Program-made: the position numbers and the translations under genes
The notes under the pieces: generated by a model
What the model saw: the letters and a program-made list of their open reading frames with translations, nothing else
Database searches by the model: none
What the model was told of the DNA's origin: nothing
DNA from: Flavobacteriaceae bacterium UBA7302
GTDB lineage: Bacteria; Bacteroidota; Bacteroidia; Flavobacteriales; Flavobacteriaceae
DNA: 64,000 bases
Reading direction: 5' to 3'
Assembly (NCBI GenBank): GCA_002471825.1
Contig: DKQS01000001.1
Location: forward strand, 297,897-361,896
Shown here: one piece after another, positions 7,659 to 16,517 of the stretch
Position numbering within the stretch: position 1 is the first letter of the stretch
Layout: every line of letters begins with the position of its first letter

Positions 7659-9211
7659 AATTACATCTTAAAAACACCTTCATCGAAGCCAATCCGGCCG
7701 ACTCAAACCTAGAAAATACAAGAAGACAGGTTTTTGAAGCGGCGTATTCCTTTGTGACTCCGAAGCGGACAAAAAAGCCAGAACTTATTCATGTTTCCGA
7801 GGAGATGTTGGCAAACTTGGGAATCTCAAGGGAAGAAAGCAATTCCGAATTATTTCTTAAGGTTGTAACGGGTAATGAAGTCTATCCGAATACAAAACCA
7901 TATGCCATGGCTTATGGCGGACATCAATTTGGACATTGGGCCGGACAATTAGGAGATGGACGCGCCATCAATCTGTTTGAGGTAGAACACCAAAAACAAA
8001 ATTGGAAAGTACAGCTCAAAGGAGCGGGAGAAACTCCGTATTCAAGATCGGGTGACGGACTCGCCGTGTTGCGGTCTTCCATCCGCGAATACCTCTGCAG
8101 TGAGGCAATGCATTATCTTGGTGTTCCTACTACGCGAGCCCTTTCGCTTAGCTTAACTGGAGATGATGTATTAAGAGACATGCTGTATGATGGCAATAGT
8201 GCTTATGAAAAAGGAGCTATCGTGGCCCGAGTATCACCGTCCTTTTTGCGCTTTGGGAATTATGAGCTTTTCGCAGTTCGAAACGACCTAAAGAATCTAA
8301 AAAACTTAACGGATTATACCATCAATACCTATTTCCCAGATCTTGGAAAACCCAGCAAAGAAACCTATATCAAATTCTTTGAAAAGGTAGCTATCAAAAC
8401 CCTAGACCTTATCATGCATTGGCAACGAGTAGGTTTTGTTCACGGTGTGATGAACACGGACAACATGTCTATTTTAGGCTTGACCATTGATTATGGACCC
8501 TATGGATGGCTGGAAGGTTTCGATTTTGGCTGGACACCCAATACCACAGACCGACAGCACAAACGATATCGCTATGGGAATCAACCCAGCATCGGATTGT
8601 GGAATCTCTATCAATTGGCAAATGCCTTGTATCCATTGATTGATGAAGCCGCTCCATTAGAAGCCATCCTTGAACAGTACAAATCGGATTACGGAACAAA
8701 ATCACTCATCATGATGAAGGAAAAGCTTGGGTTATCCACGGCCGATGAGAAAGATCCTTACCTCATCAAAGATTTGGAAGATTTGCTTCAAATTATTGAG
8801 ACCGATATGACCATCTTCTTCCGATTGCTCAGTGGTTATGCTGATGATTCCGACATTCAAGAAATCTTGAATACATCGGTCTACAACAAGGAAGAATTGG
8901 TGGAAGAAATAGAGGACCGTTGGAAAGAATGGTTTCAACGTTATCACAATCGTCTTGAAAAAGAATCGCTTTCAAAAACCGAAAGAAAAGCACAGATGGA
9001 TGCTGTAAATCCTAAGTATGTGCTAAGAAACTATATGGCGCAAATGGCCATCGACAAAGCAGATGAAGGAGACTACTCACTCATTTCAGAATTTTTTGAG
9101 ATGCTGAAAAAACCATATGACGAACAACCAGAATACGAACATTGGTTCGCGAAACGTCCCGAATGGGCCCGAACAAAAGTAGGTTGCTCCATGCTTTCCT
9201 GCAGCTCTTAG
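7655..9211 (+). CDS. selO: Protein adenylyltransferase SelO (YdiU family)
   Basis: SelO is a pseudokinase-fold enzyme that binds ATP in a flipped orientation and transfers AMP to Ser/Thr/Tyr of target proteins, linked to redox homeostasis. The 518-residue protein has the family blocks GHQFGHWAGQLGDGRA (89-104), LKGAGETPYSRSGDG (121-135), HGVMNTDNMS (263-272, probable catalytic D269) and TIDYGP (277-282). It ends in GCSMLSCSS. The Cys at 516 stands where eukaryotic SelO has selenocysteine. It overlaps msrA by 4 bases, so the cell couples AMPylation to methionine sulfoxide repair. Residues 290-340 also keep the family pattern. Confidence 0.96.
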   Translation: MKLHLKNTFIEANPADSNLENTRRQVFEAAYSFVTPKRTKKPELIHVSEEMLANLGISREESNSELFLKVVTGNEVYPNTKPYAMAYGGHQFGHWAGQLGDGRAINLFEVEHQKQNWKVQLKGAGETPYSRSGDGLAVLRSSIREYLCSEAMHYLGVPTTRALSLSLTGDDVLRDMLYDGNSAYEKGAIVARVSPSFLRFGNYELFAVRNDLKNLKNLTDYTINTYFPDLGKPSKETYIKFFEKVAIKTLDLIMHWQRVGFVHGVMNTDNMSILGLTIDYGPYGWLEGFDFGWTPNTTDRQHKRYRYGNQPSIGLWNLYQLANALYPLIDEAAPLEAILEQYKSDYGTKSLIMMKEKLGLSTADEKDPYLIKDLEDLLQIIETDMTIFFRLLSGYADDSDIQEILNTSVYNKEELVEEIEDRWKEWFQRYHNRLEKESLSKTERKAQMDAVNPKYVLRNYMAQMAIDKADEGDYSLISEFFEMLKKPYDEQPEYEHWFAKRPEWARTKVGCSMLSCSS

Positions 9212-9234
9212 TTCCTTGAAATCAAGGGTTTTGA

Positions 9235-9242
9235 TATATTTG
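9235..9242 (+). promoter_or_regulatory. -7 promoter word of the phosphoesterase-barrel gene
   Basis: TATATTTG is a full match to TAnnTTTG. A TTG lies 16 bases upstream (9216-9218) as a possible -33 element. The motif ends 24 bases before the ATG at 9267. Confidence 0.55.
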
Positions 9243-9266
9243 TAATCAATCAGCAAATTTTTCTTC

Positions 9267-12200
9267 ATGAATTTCATTAGGCCGTTCTTCTACTTTCTTG
9301 CCTTTCTATTGATAACTAGTTGTGCTAGCTACAGAGCTCAATTTAGTGAAGACAACAAATCAACCCAGCAAAAAAACTTCAGTGAGGTAGCACATACCTT
9401 TTACCTCATTGGAGATGCCGGAAATTCTGAATTGGGCAAAACTTCGGAAGGCCTTAGCCTATTGCAAAAACACCTACCAAATGCCGATGAGAATTCGACC
9501 TTGATATTTCTGGGGGATAATGTCTATGAAAAGGGAATTCCAAAGAAAAAATCCAAAGACTATTCTTTGGCAAAACATCGTATTGATGTTCAAATAGCCC
9601 TTGCCGAAAAATTCAAAGGGAGATCAATTATTATTCCAGGAAATCATGATTGGTACAGCGGATTAGACGGACTCAAACGTCAAGAGAAAATTGTAGAAAA
9701 AGCGCTCGGAAAAAACACCTTCTTACCAGAAAACGGCTGTCCGTTACGGAGTATTGAAATTTCAGAAGATCTTATTTTGATCATTGTAGATACCCATTGG
9801 TACCTGACCGATTGGGACGAACATCCCACCATCAACGATGATTGCGAAATTAAAACCCGAACCAAGTTCTTGGATGAGTTTGAAGGGTTGATCAAAAAAA
9901 ATCGAGGGAAAACTACTTTGGTGGCTTTGCATCATCCGATGTTTACCAATGGACCTCATGGCGGATATTATTCCTTTACCAGTCACATGAAACCAGCGCC
10001 TATTCTCGGGTCTTTAAAAAATATTATTCGCAAGACTAGCGGATTGTCAAACGCAGATATTCAGAATAAGAAATACAACAAACTCAAACGCAATTTGGTG
10101 ACGTTGGCTCAAGAGAACGACAAAACCATTTTCGTCTCAGGTCATGAACATAGTTTACAATACATCGTCAAAGACAATGTTCCTCAGATTGTAAGTGGAT
10201 CCGGTTCAAAAACTTCTGCTACCAAATTAACAGGGAATGCCAAATTTACCTACGGTGCCCAAGGGTTTGCAAAATTAACGGTCTTTAAAGACGGATCTAG
10301 TCGCGTGCAATTCTATTCGGCCAAAGATGACGGAATTGTCTATGAATCTGAAGTTCATAAAGCAAACAAAAAACAACTTGTAAAAAGTTATCCAGAGGTA
10401 AAAGGCAAAGAGCAGAAAGCCTCAGTTTACACCAAAGAAGAAGTTGATAAGTCGGGATTTTTCAAGTTTATCTGGGGAGAACGTTATCGAAAATATTTCG
10501 GTACGGAAGTAGTTGCACCTATTGTAAAACTCGACACCTTATTCGGCGGACTTACCCCAGTTCGAAAGGGAGGTGGTCATCAATCCAAATCACTAAGGAT
10601 GGAAGACCCTCAAGGTCGAGAGTATGTGATGCGCGCCATTCGTAAAAACGCTTTACAATATTTACAAGCCGTAGCTTTTAAGGATCAATACATTGAAGGG
10701 CAGTACGACGACACCTCCATTGAGGCTTTGCTGATGGATGTCTTTACAGGTTCGCATCCTTATGCCCCATTTACCATTGGAACCTTGGCAGATGCTGTAG
10801 GAATTTATCACACCAATCCGGTCTTGTACTACATCCCTAAACAGAACGCTCTAGGCAATTTTAATGAAGAGTTTGGTGACGAATTGTACATGATCGAAGA
10901 ACGAGCCGCTTCAGGTCATGGAGATAAGGCAAGTTTTGGTTTTTCCAACAAGGTGATCAGTACGGACGATATGCTGAAAAAAATCAGTAAGGATGAAGAT
11001 TACTACGTAGATGAAGAGGCCTATATCAAAGCACGCCTATTCGACATGCTAATTGGTGATTTTGATCGTCATGAAGATCAATGGCGCTGGGCGGAATTCA
11101 AAAAAGGAAAGAAACGCATCTACCGTCCCATCCCAAGAGATCGAGACCAAGCTTTTTCCATAATGGGAGACGGTCTTTTACTTGGCTTTGCCACAGACCG
11201 AGTTCCTGCCCTACGTGGAATGCGTCCTTATTCTGAAGAATTAAAAAGTACCCGTTGGTTCAACGCCTCTCCCTATCCGTTGGATATGGCTTTAATTACC
11301 CAGTCAAGTAAGGAAATCTGGGATCAACAAGTGAAGTTCATCCAAGAAAGAATTACGGAGGAAATAATAGACAAGGCCTTTACCCATTTCCCAAAAGAAG
11401 TTCAGGATGAAACCATTTCTACCATCAAAAGGAAGTTATTAGGACGTAAAAAGAATCTTCAATCAATATCCGATCAATACTTTGGTTATATCAATGATTT
11501 CGCTATCGTTAAAGGAACTCAAAAAGACGATTGGTTCGATATTGAACGCATGCCCAACGGACAAACAAAGGTGACCGGATATCGCATCAAAAAAGGGAAG
11601 AAAGACGACATCTTTCATCAGAAACTTTACGATAAAAAGTACACCAAGGAAATTTGGATATATGGTTTGGATGATGATGATACTTTTGAGGTCAAGGGCA
11701 AAGGAGATCGGTACATTAAAGTTCGACTAATTGGCGGACAAAACAATGATGTGTATGCCATCAACAATCCAAAGGCAATACGAGTTTACGATTATAAGTC
11801 GAAGAAAAACACTTTCACCACTAAAAATGTTGCGAAGCGTTTAACCGATAACTACGACATCAATGTTTACGACTATAAAAAAGTAAGAAGTAAAATGAGC
11901 ACGGTAGCTCCCACTTTGGGCTTCAACCCGGATGACGGAGTAAAGCTTGGTTTTGCGAGCAATAGCATTAAAAATGGATTTGCCAGAAATCCTTTTACGG
12001 CAAAAACATCACTCGGTGCTAATTACTTTTTTGCTACCAACGGTTACGAATTGTTTTATCAGGGAGAATTTGCCAGAGTCGTAAATAACTGGAATTTAGG
12101 AGTAGATGCCTACTATACGAGTCCAAATTTTGCGGTGAACTTTTTCGGATATGGAAATGCCTCACGCAATCCGGAAGCCAATGGAAATGCAGATATGGAC

Positions 12201-12962
12201 TTCAACAGGGTAAAAATTCGCCAACTTAATCTCGGAACTTCCTTGAAATGGGTAGGAGATCTTGGGGCTGAATTTAAAGTTGGGGTGAATTACCAAGATT
12301 ATAAAGTAGAGAATACGGCAGGTAGATTCGTAAATTCCTTTTTCAATCCCAACAACGACATCTTTGAAGGCCAACAATTTGTCAACCTCGAAGCCAGCTA
12401 TCAATTTGAAAATGCAGACAACCCTGCTTTCCCAACTCAAGGGATGAGGACAGACATACGCTTTGGATATACCAACAATCTTTCCAATCAGAACGCATTT
12501 GCTTATTTCATTCCGTCCATTTCTTTTGATCAAAAAATAACCTCCAACGGCAAATGGGTGTTTGCTACCAAGTTGCATTCACGATTCACCTTTGGCGATG
12601 GATATGAATTTTATCAGGCGGCCAGTATCGGTGGAAATCGATTTGGTCTAAGAGGATTTCGAAACCAACGATTTACGGACAAGAACTCTTTCTATCACAG
12701 TTCGGATATTCGGATGAACTTGAAACAGTTTAAAACTGGATTGGTGCCGATTAACTTAGGCCTATACACAGGATTTGATTACGGACGCGTGTGGGGCAGA
12801 CAGAATCTTACCATCAATCCGACTTTAAGGTATGACAACTGGCATACCTCTTACGGAGGTGGATTCTTTTTCACCGCTGCCAATATGATTGGAGCCAATC
12901 TAGCCGTTTTCCATAGTGTAGACGGAATGCGAATAGCAGGCGGATTCGGATTTAATTTTTAG
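9267..12962 (+). CDS. Surface protein: calcineurin-like phosphoesterase, CotH/Fam20C-like kinase module, Omp85-like barrel
   Basis: This is a 1231-residue lipoprotein-type precursor (LITSC, Cys19). Residues 40-350 are a calcineurin-like metallophosphoesterase: GDAGN (49-53), GDN (83-85), GNHDWY (125-130), HH (222-223) and GHEH (292-295). Residues about 430-700 are not part of that fold. They show Lys460 in VMRAIRK, Glu544/545, IGDFDRHEDQ (596-605) and IPRDRDQAF (622-630). These match in order and spacing the catalytic and metal-binding loops of CotH and Fam20C kinases. Residues about 880-1231 are beta-barrel strands ending in GFGFNF, as in Omp85/surface-antigen proteins. The phosphoesterase and barrel calls are firm; the kinase call is my inference. 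The substrate is unknown. Confidence 0.88.
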   Translation: MNFIRPFFYFLAFLLITSCASYRAQFSEDNKSTQQKNFSEVAHTFYLIGDAGNSELGKTSEGLSLLQKHLPNADENSTLIFLGDNVYEKGIPKKKSKDYSLAKHRIDVQIALAEKFKGRSIIIPGNHDWYSGLDGLKRQEKIVEKALGKNTFLPENGCPLRSIEISEDLILIIVDTHWYLTDWDEHPTINDDCEIKTRTKFLDEFEGLIKKNRGKTTLVALHHPMFTNGPHGGYYSFTSHMKPAPILGSLKNIIRKTSGLSNADIQNKKYNKLKRNLVTLAQENDKTIFVSGHEHSLQYIVKDNVPQIVSGSGSKTSATKLTGNAKFTYGAQGFAKLTVFKDGSSRVQFYSAKDDGIVYESEVHKANKKQLVKSYPEVKGKEQKASVYTKEEVDKSGFFKFIWGERYRKYFGTEVVAPIVKLDTLFGGLTPVRKGGGHQSKSLRMEDPQGREYVMRAIRKNALQYLQAVAFKDQYIEGQYDDTSIEALLMDVFTGSHPYAPFTIGTLADAVGIYHTNPVLYYIPKQNALGNFNEEFGDELYMIEERAASGHGDKASFGFSNKVISTDDMLKKISKDEDYYVDEEAYIKARLFDMLIGDFDRHEDQWRWAEFKKGKKRIYRPIPRDRDQAFSIMGDGLLLGFATDRVPALRGMRPYSEELKSTRWFNASPYPLDMALITQSSKEIWDQQVKFIQERITEEIIDKAFTHFPKEVQDETISTIKRKLLGRKKNLQSISDQYFGYINDFAIVKGTQKDDWFDIERMPNGQTKVTGYRIKKGKKDDIFHQKLYDKKYTKEIWIYGLDDDDTFEVKGKGDRYIKVRLIGGQNNDVYAINNPKAIRVYDYKSKKNTFTTKNVAKRLTDNYDINVYDYKKVRSKMSTVAPTLGFNPDDGVKLGFASNSIKNGFARNPFTAKTSLGANYFFATNGYELFYQGEFARVVNNWNLGVDAYYTSPNFAVNFFGYGNASRNPEANGNADMDFNRVKIRQLNLGTSLKWVGDLGAEFKVGVNYQDYKVENTAGRFVNSFFNPNNDIFEGQQFVNLEASYQFENADNPAFPTQGMRTDIRFGYTNNLSNQNAFAYFIPSISFDQKITSNGKWVFATKLHSRFTFGDGYEFYQAASIGGNRFGLRGFRNQRFTDKNSFYHSSDIRMNLKQFKTGLVPINLGLYTGFDYGRVWGRQNLTINPTLRYDNWHTSYGGGFFFTAANMIGANLAVFHSVDGMRIAGGFGFNF

Positions 12963-13803
12963 GAAGTTTCAGTTCGTAGAGATTGCCTCCTGAAGAAATA
13001 GCTCTTTCATCGGTGATGTAAAGCGTTTGATTGTTTTTAAAACAAACAGCCTCTTTCTGAGATTGGTATTCAAAGACAATTTCTTGCTGCTTTCCGTCAA
13101 AAAATTGATCGTCTTTGAAATCGGAAAATACAATCAGATTCTTTTCTGAAAGCAAAACCATTTTGCTACCATCATCGCTAATATCAGCACCAGTTATCCA
13201 ACATGCTTTCTTCTTGCAATTGGTAAAGCTGCCTATCTTTTCGGCGACATGGGCTCCTTCCTTTGCTGGAACTTTGTAGAGATTTGTCTTTCCAATTTTA
13301 TTACTGATACGACTTTTGGTAAAAATGTACAAGTGTTCTTTGAAGTAGAAAAAAGCCTCAGCATCAAAAATTCGCTTCTTCCTCTTGGGAGGAAAGTCCT
13401 TTTGATCTTCAAATCGAAATTTAATTACCGATACCTCGGCACTCTCTTTCTCTAAATCTCCCTTAGCTACTTTGTAAATTCTAAGGTTTTTCCTCGTATT
13501 ATTGTTGTTACCAAAATCGCCAATATACAGGTTTCCAAACTCGTCGGAAGTGATGTCTTCCCAATCGCTATTTGGAGCATTGATTTGAACTACTTTCAGC
13601 ACTTCTCCTGACTCAGACAGTCGATAAATCTCACTGTCGTTGCCACTATCGTTATGGGTCCAAATGGAATTGGAAGCTTTTATATATTCTACCCCCGAAG
13701 ACTCTCGCAGAGACAAAGGTAAATCATTGACAATCTTCAAGTTTTTGTCTTGAAAACATCCAGCGAGAATTGAAGCAATAAATAAAAAAGCAAGTTTCTT
13801 CAT
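12952..13803 (-). CDS. Propeller-like lipoprotein
   Basis: The 283-residue protein starts with a lipoprotein signal (LAGC, Cys16), so it should be anchored to a membrane on the periplasmic or outer side. It then has repeated blade-like segments such as WTHNDSGNDSEIYRL, WEDITSDEFGNLYIGDFG and IYKVAKGDL, suggesting a six-bladed beta-propeller. No catalytic residues are evident. A longer frame to 13929 only mirrors the Gly-rich tail of the upstream gene in another frame and is rejected. It follows the secreted TPM gene by 4 bases and is probably the last gene of the lemA operon. Its 3' end overlaps that of the phosphoesterase-barrel gene by 11 bases. Confidence 0.8.
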   Translation of the reverse strand: MKKLAFLFIASILAGCFQDKNLKIVNDLPLSLRESSGVEYIKASNSIWTHNDSGNDSEIYRLSESGEVLKVVQINAPNSDWEDITSDEFGNLYIGDFGNNNNTRKNLRIYKVAKGDLEKESAEVSVIKFRFEDQKDFPPKRKKRIFDAEAFFYFKEHLYIFTKSRISNKIGKTNLYKVPAKEGAHVAEKIGSFTNCKKKACWITGADISDDGSKMVLLSEKNLIVFSDFKDDQFFDGKQQEIVFEYQSQKEAVCFKNNQTLYITDERAISSGGNLYELKLPKN

Positions 13804-13807
13804 ACAG

Positions 13808-14611
13808 CTACCAACCACCTGAGGCACCGCCTCCTCCAAAGGATCCTCCACCAAAACCTCCGCCGAAGCCTCCTCCACCGAAGCCGCCGCCTCTGGAAGA
13901 GCCACCAAATCCGCCGCCGAAGCTACCACCTCGACGTCCCATATTGCTGAGAATAATGGTGTCTAAAATGGAGTCTGTCGCCGTACGACGATAGCGTTTT
14001 CCACCTCGACCTCCGCCGTTTTTAATGCTTAAGATGATGATGACAATGGCAATAAAAAGAATGATCATGAAAAATATAGAAGGTAATTTCTCAGATTTTG
14101 ACTTCTTTCGAGTGCCTTTAAATTCACCTTGAAGGGTTTTGAAAATATAATCGGCTCCTTTGTCCAATCCACGGTAGTAATCGCCCTTCTTAAACTCCGG
14201 AATGATAATTCGTTCTATGATGCGTTTGGCAAGAAAGTCGGTCAACAAATATTCGACTCCTTTTCCTGATTGAATGGATATCCTCCGGTCATCTTTTGCC
14301 AATAGCATTAGTACACCGTTGTCTTCTTTCTCTTGACCGATGCCCCAAGCCTCGCCCCAATTAGCGGCTAGGTAATTGATGTTCTCACCTTCTGTGGATG
14401 AAATGATGGCAACCACAATTTGGGTGGAAGTCGTATCAGAATAACGCACCAACTTATTTTCAAGTTGGGCTTTTTCAGACTTTGAAAGTAGATTGACGTA
14501 ATCGTAAACCGACGTCTGAAATTTTGGTTTTTCTGGTATTTGAAATCCCTGGGAAAAGGAAAACCATGAGCATAACAACAAGGTGAGAAAGAGAAGGAAA
14601 CTTCGCTTCAT
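13808..14611 (-). CDS. Exported TPM-domain protein with Gly-rich tail
   Basis: The start at 14611 gives 267 residues beginning with a signal peptide (MKRSFLLFLTLLLCSWFSFS). A TPM domain follows (about 28-165), with the family-typical NYLAANWGEAWGIG and DNGVLMLLAKDDRR. After it come a membrane helix (about 180-203) and a C-terminal tail made almost only of Gly, Ser and Phe that ends in GGW. TPM domains are found in photosystem-repair and LemA-linked proteins; acid-phosphatase activity is reported for plant members. An ATG at 14650 is a possible alternative start, but it would hide the signal peptide. It lies in the lemA operon, 38 bases after the shorter TPM gene. Confidence 0.88.
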   Translation of the reverse strand: MKRSFLLFLTLLLCSWFSFSQGFQIPEKPKFQTSVYDYVNLLSKSEKAQLENKLVRYSDTTSTQIVVAIISSTEGENINYLAANWGEAWGIGQEKEDNGVLMLLAKDDRRISIQSGKGVEYLLTDFLAKRIIERIIIPEFKKGDYYRGLDKGADYIFKTLQGEFKGTRKKSKSEKLPSIFFMIILFIAIVIIILSIKNGGGRGGKRYRRTATDSILDTIILSNMGRRGGSFGGGFGGSSRGGGFGGGGFGGGFGGGSFGGGGASGGW

Positions 14612-14649
14612 CTGTAATTGTCCCATATGTATTTTCGACTTCCTATCCA

Positions 14650-15087
14650 TCACCCTTTTGAGATTTCATTTGATAGCTCGTTTTCATCGTCCTCTTGCCA
14701 AGGAAAATGACCTTTCAATTCCTCTCCTGCTTTAAGTATTCCTTCAACCAAACCTTGTTTGAAATTTCCTTGCTTGAAGTGCGATTGCATCAAGTCTTTG
14801 GTGGTATCCCAAAAATCATTCGGCACGACATCATTGATGCCTTTATCACCACAAATGACAAACTTATGATCTTCAACGGCCACATAAATCAATACACCGT
14901 TTTGATCTTTGGTTTTGTCCATTTCAAGTTGATAAAAGACATCCAAAGCTCGATTGTAATGATTATCATCGGTATGCGCTTCTAAATGCACTCGGATTTC
15001 TCCAGAGGTGTTTTTTTCAGCGGTTCGGATAGCCTCGATAATCTCTTGCTCTTCGCCTTTACTTAGGAAATCTTCAACTTCAGACAT
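14650..15087 (-). CDS. Short TPM-domain protein, probably cytoplasmic
   Basis: The 145-residue protein consists of one TPM domain without a signal peptide. Typical segments are AEKNTSGEIRVHLE, DVFYQLEMDKTKDQNGVLIYVA and GDKGINDVVPNDFWD. It sits between lemA (2-base gap) and the exported TPM gene. LemA followed by two TPM genes is a standing arrangement in Bacteroidota. The molecular function is not established; a role in envelope or protein quality control is inferred only from the family context. Confidence 0.88.
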   Translation of the reverse strand: MSEVEDFLSKGEEQEIIEAIRTAEKNTSGEIRVHLEAHTDDNHYNRALDVFYQLEMDKTKDQNGVLIYVAVEDHKFVICGDKGINDVVPNDFWDTTKDLMQSHFKQGNFKQGLVEGILKAGEELKGHFPWQEDDENELSNEISKG

Positions 15088-15089
15088 TC

Positions 15090-15698
15090 TTATTTTTTCT
15101 TACTAAAATCAAAGTTTACATCCGGAGCATTTTCTGAACCTGGATCTGATTTGTAACGGTTCATTTCATCAAAATTGAAGAGTCCAGCTAAGATTGAATT
15201 TGGAAAAATCTTAATATGCTTGTTGTAGTTGTTCACGTCTTCATTGAAACGATCTCTAGCAACATTGATGCGGTTTTCTGTACCCTCTAATTGAGATTGT
15301 AATTCTAAGAAGTTCGCATTAGCTTTTAAATCCGGGTAACGCTCAACGACTAACAATAGCTTTGATAAAGCTCCCGATAATCCTGTTTGCGCCTGTTGGA
15401 ATTGGGCCATGGCCTCAGGTGTTAAATTGTTCACGTCAATAGTGGTTGAAGTAGCTTTAGATCTCGCTTCAATCACCTGTGTTAATGTTTCTTTTTCAAA
15501 ATCAGCAGCTCCTTGCACCGTTTTCACCAAGTTTCCAATCAAATCGTTTCTACGTTGGTAGGAACTTTCAACGTTAGACCATTTGGTTTTTGCGTCCTCT
15601 TGTAAGACTACTGCTTCATTATTAAATCCTTTTGCCCAGCTGTACAAGCTGTATGCCACAACAGCAAGGATAATCACCGGAATTAACCATTTTTTCAT
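15090..15698 (-). CDS. lemA: LemA family protein
   Basis: The 202-residue protein has one N-terminal membrane helix (about 5-20), then the long antiparallel helical LemA domain. Diagnostic text includes WSNVESSYQRRNDLIGNLV (40-58 region), ARSKATS and YPDLKAN...LQSQLEGTENRI. LemA proteins are membrane-anchored with the helical domain outside the cytoplasm; their biochemical role is uncertain. It is the first gene of a four-gene minus-strand unit (lemA, TPM, TPM, propeller lipoprotein) and lies 58 bases downstream of an SDR gene, so read-through from that block is possible. Confidence 0.95.
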   Translation of the reverse strand: MKKWLIPVIILAVVAYSLYSWAKGFNNEAVVLQEDAKTKWSNVESSYQRRNDLIGNLVKTVQGAADFEKETLTQVIEARSKATSTTIDVNNLTPEAMAQFQQAQTGLSGALSKLLLVVERYPDLKANANFLELQSQLEGTENRINVARDRFNEDVNNYNKHIKIFPNSILAGLFNFDEMNRYKSDPGSENAPDVNFDFSKKK

Positions 15699-15756
15699 AA
15701 GTTCTAGTATTTATTTTCGATTGATAATTAGTTGTAAAATTAAATATTTCCTGCTT

Positions 15757-16512
15757 TTAAAGCGATGTTCCACCATCCAAAGTGATGGTTTGTCCTGTCA
15801 CAAATTTGGTGTTATCAGACGCCAACCAGACCACAGCATCCGCAATCTCTTCGGCCTTTCCATAGCGCTTCATCGGTATCACACTTTTTAAAATAGCATC
15901 CATTTCAGGTTTTGCTCCCAACAATTGGTTCAACAAAGCGGATTCTGTATACCCCGGACAAACGGCATTTACTCTAATATTTTTAGATGCATATTCCATG
16001 GCGGCAGATTTGGTCATCCCGACTACCGCAAACTTACTAGCACTATAACTAATATTGTTAGGCGAAGCCTTCAATCCAGCTAAGGACGCTATATTGACAA
16101 TGTTTCCCTGTCCTTGTTTCTCAAATTGTTGAATGGCCAATTTCATGCAATAAAAAACACCTGTTTGGTTCACAGCAATTACGCGATCCCAATCTTTTAA
16201 AGTTGAATCTCCGGTTTTCAATAGATTTCGTGGACCAATACCCGCATTGTTCACAATTACATCTAGTCTTCCAAAGACCGTTACCGTGTGTTGTATCAAA
16301 TTTTCAACCTCTTCAAAAACAGCAACGTTCGCTCTTATAGGTAGCGCTTCTCCAAAATTTGTTACAATTTCCTCAGAAACTTTTTTCGCTCTTTCAAGGT
16401 CGATATCAGAAACAACTACTTTGGCACCATACTTGGCAAAGTGTAGTGCAGAGGCCCTTCCTATTCCAGATCCGGCTCCTGTTACAATGACTATTTTATC
16501 TTTTACTTGCAT
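15757..16512 (-). CDS. SDR-family NAD(P)-dependent oxidoreductase
   Basis: The 251-residue classical short-chain dehydrogenase has TGAGSGIG at 11-18 and Asp36 at the end of strand 2, which favours NAD(H). NNAG is at 88-91, and the catalytic Ser143, Tyr156 and Lys160 are in YSASK. The substrate cannot be read from sequence; 3-hydroxyacyl or ketone chemistry would fit its place. It is the last gene of the fatty-acid block, 5 bases after the DUF1330 gene. The block order SDR, acyl-CoA dehydrogenase, kinase, small protein, SDR recalls the 4-hydroxyacyl-CoA (lva) pathway. Confidence 0.93.
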   Translation of the reverse strand: MQVKDKIVIVTGAGSGIGRASALHFAKYGAKVVVSDIDLERAKKVSEEIVTNFGEALPIRANVAVFEEVENLIQHTVTVFGRLDVIVNNAGIGPRNLLKTGDSTLKDWDRVIAVNQTGVFYCMKLAIQQFEKQGQGNIVNIASLAGLKASPNNISYSASKFAVVGMTKSAAMEYASKNIRVNAVCPGYTESALLNQLLGAKPEMDAILKSVIPMKRYGKAEEIADAVVWLASDNTKFVTGQTITLDGGTSL

Positions 16513-16517
16513 ATCTG

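Noticed and set aside
12162..12578. 138-codon frame on the minus strand
   Set aside because: It is antisense to the barrel part of the 1231-residue protein and shows only the mirror of barrel codons.
13804..13929. 42-residue N-terminal extension of the propeller lipoprotein
   Set aside because: It is the Gly-rich tail of the neighbouring TPM gene read in another frame, and it would hide the lipoprotein signal.
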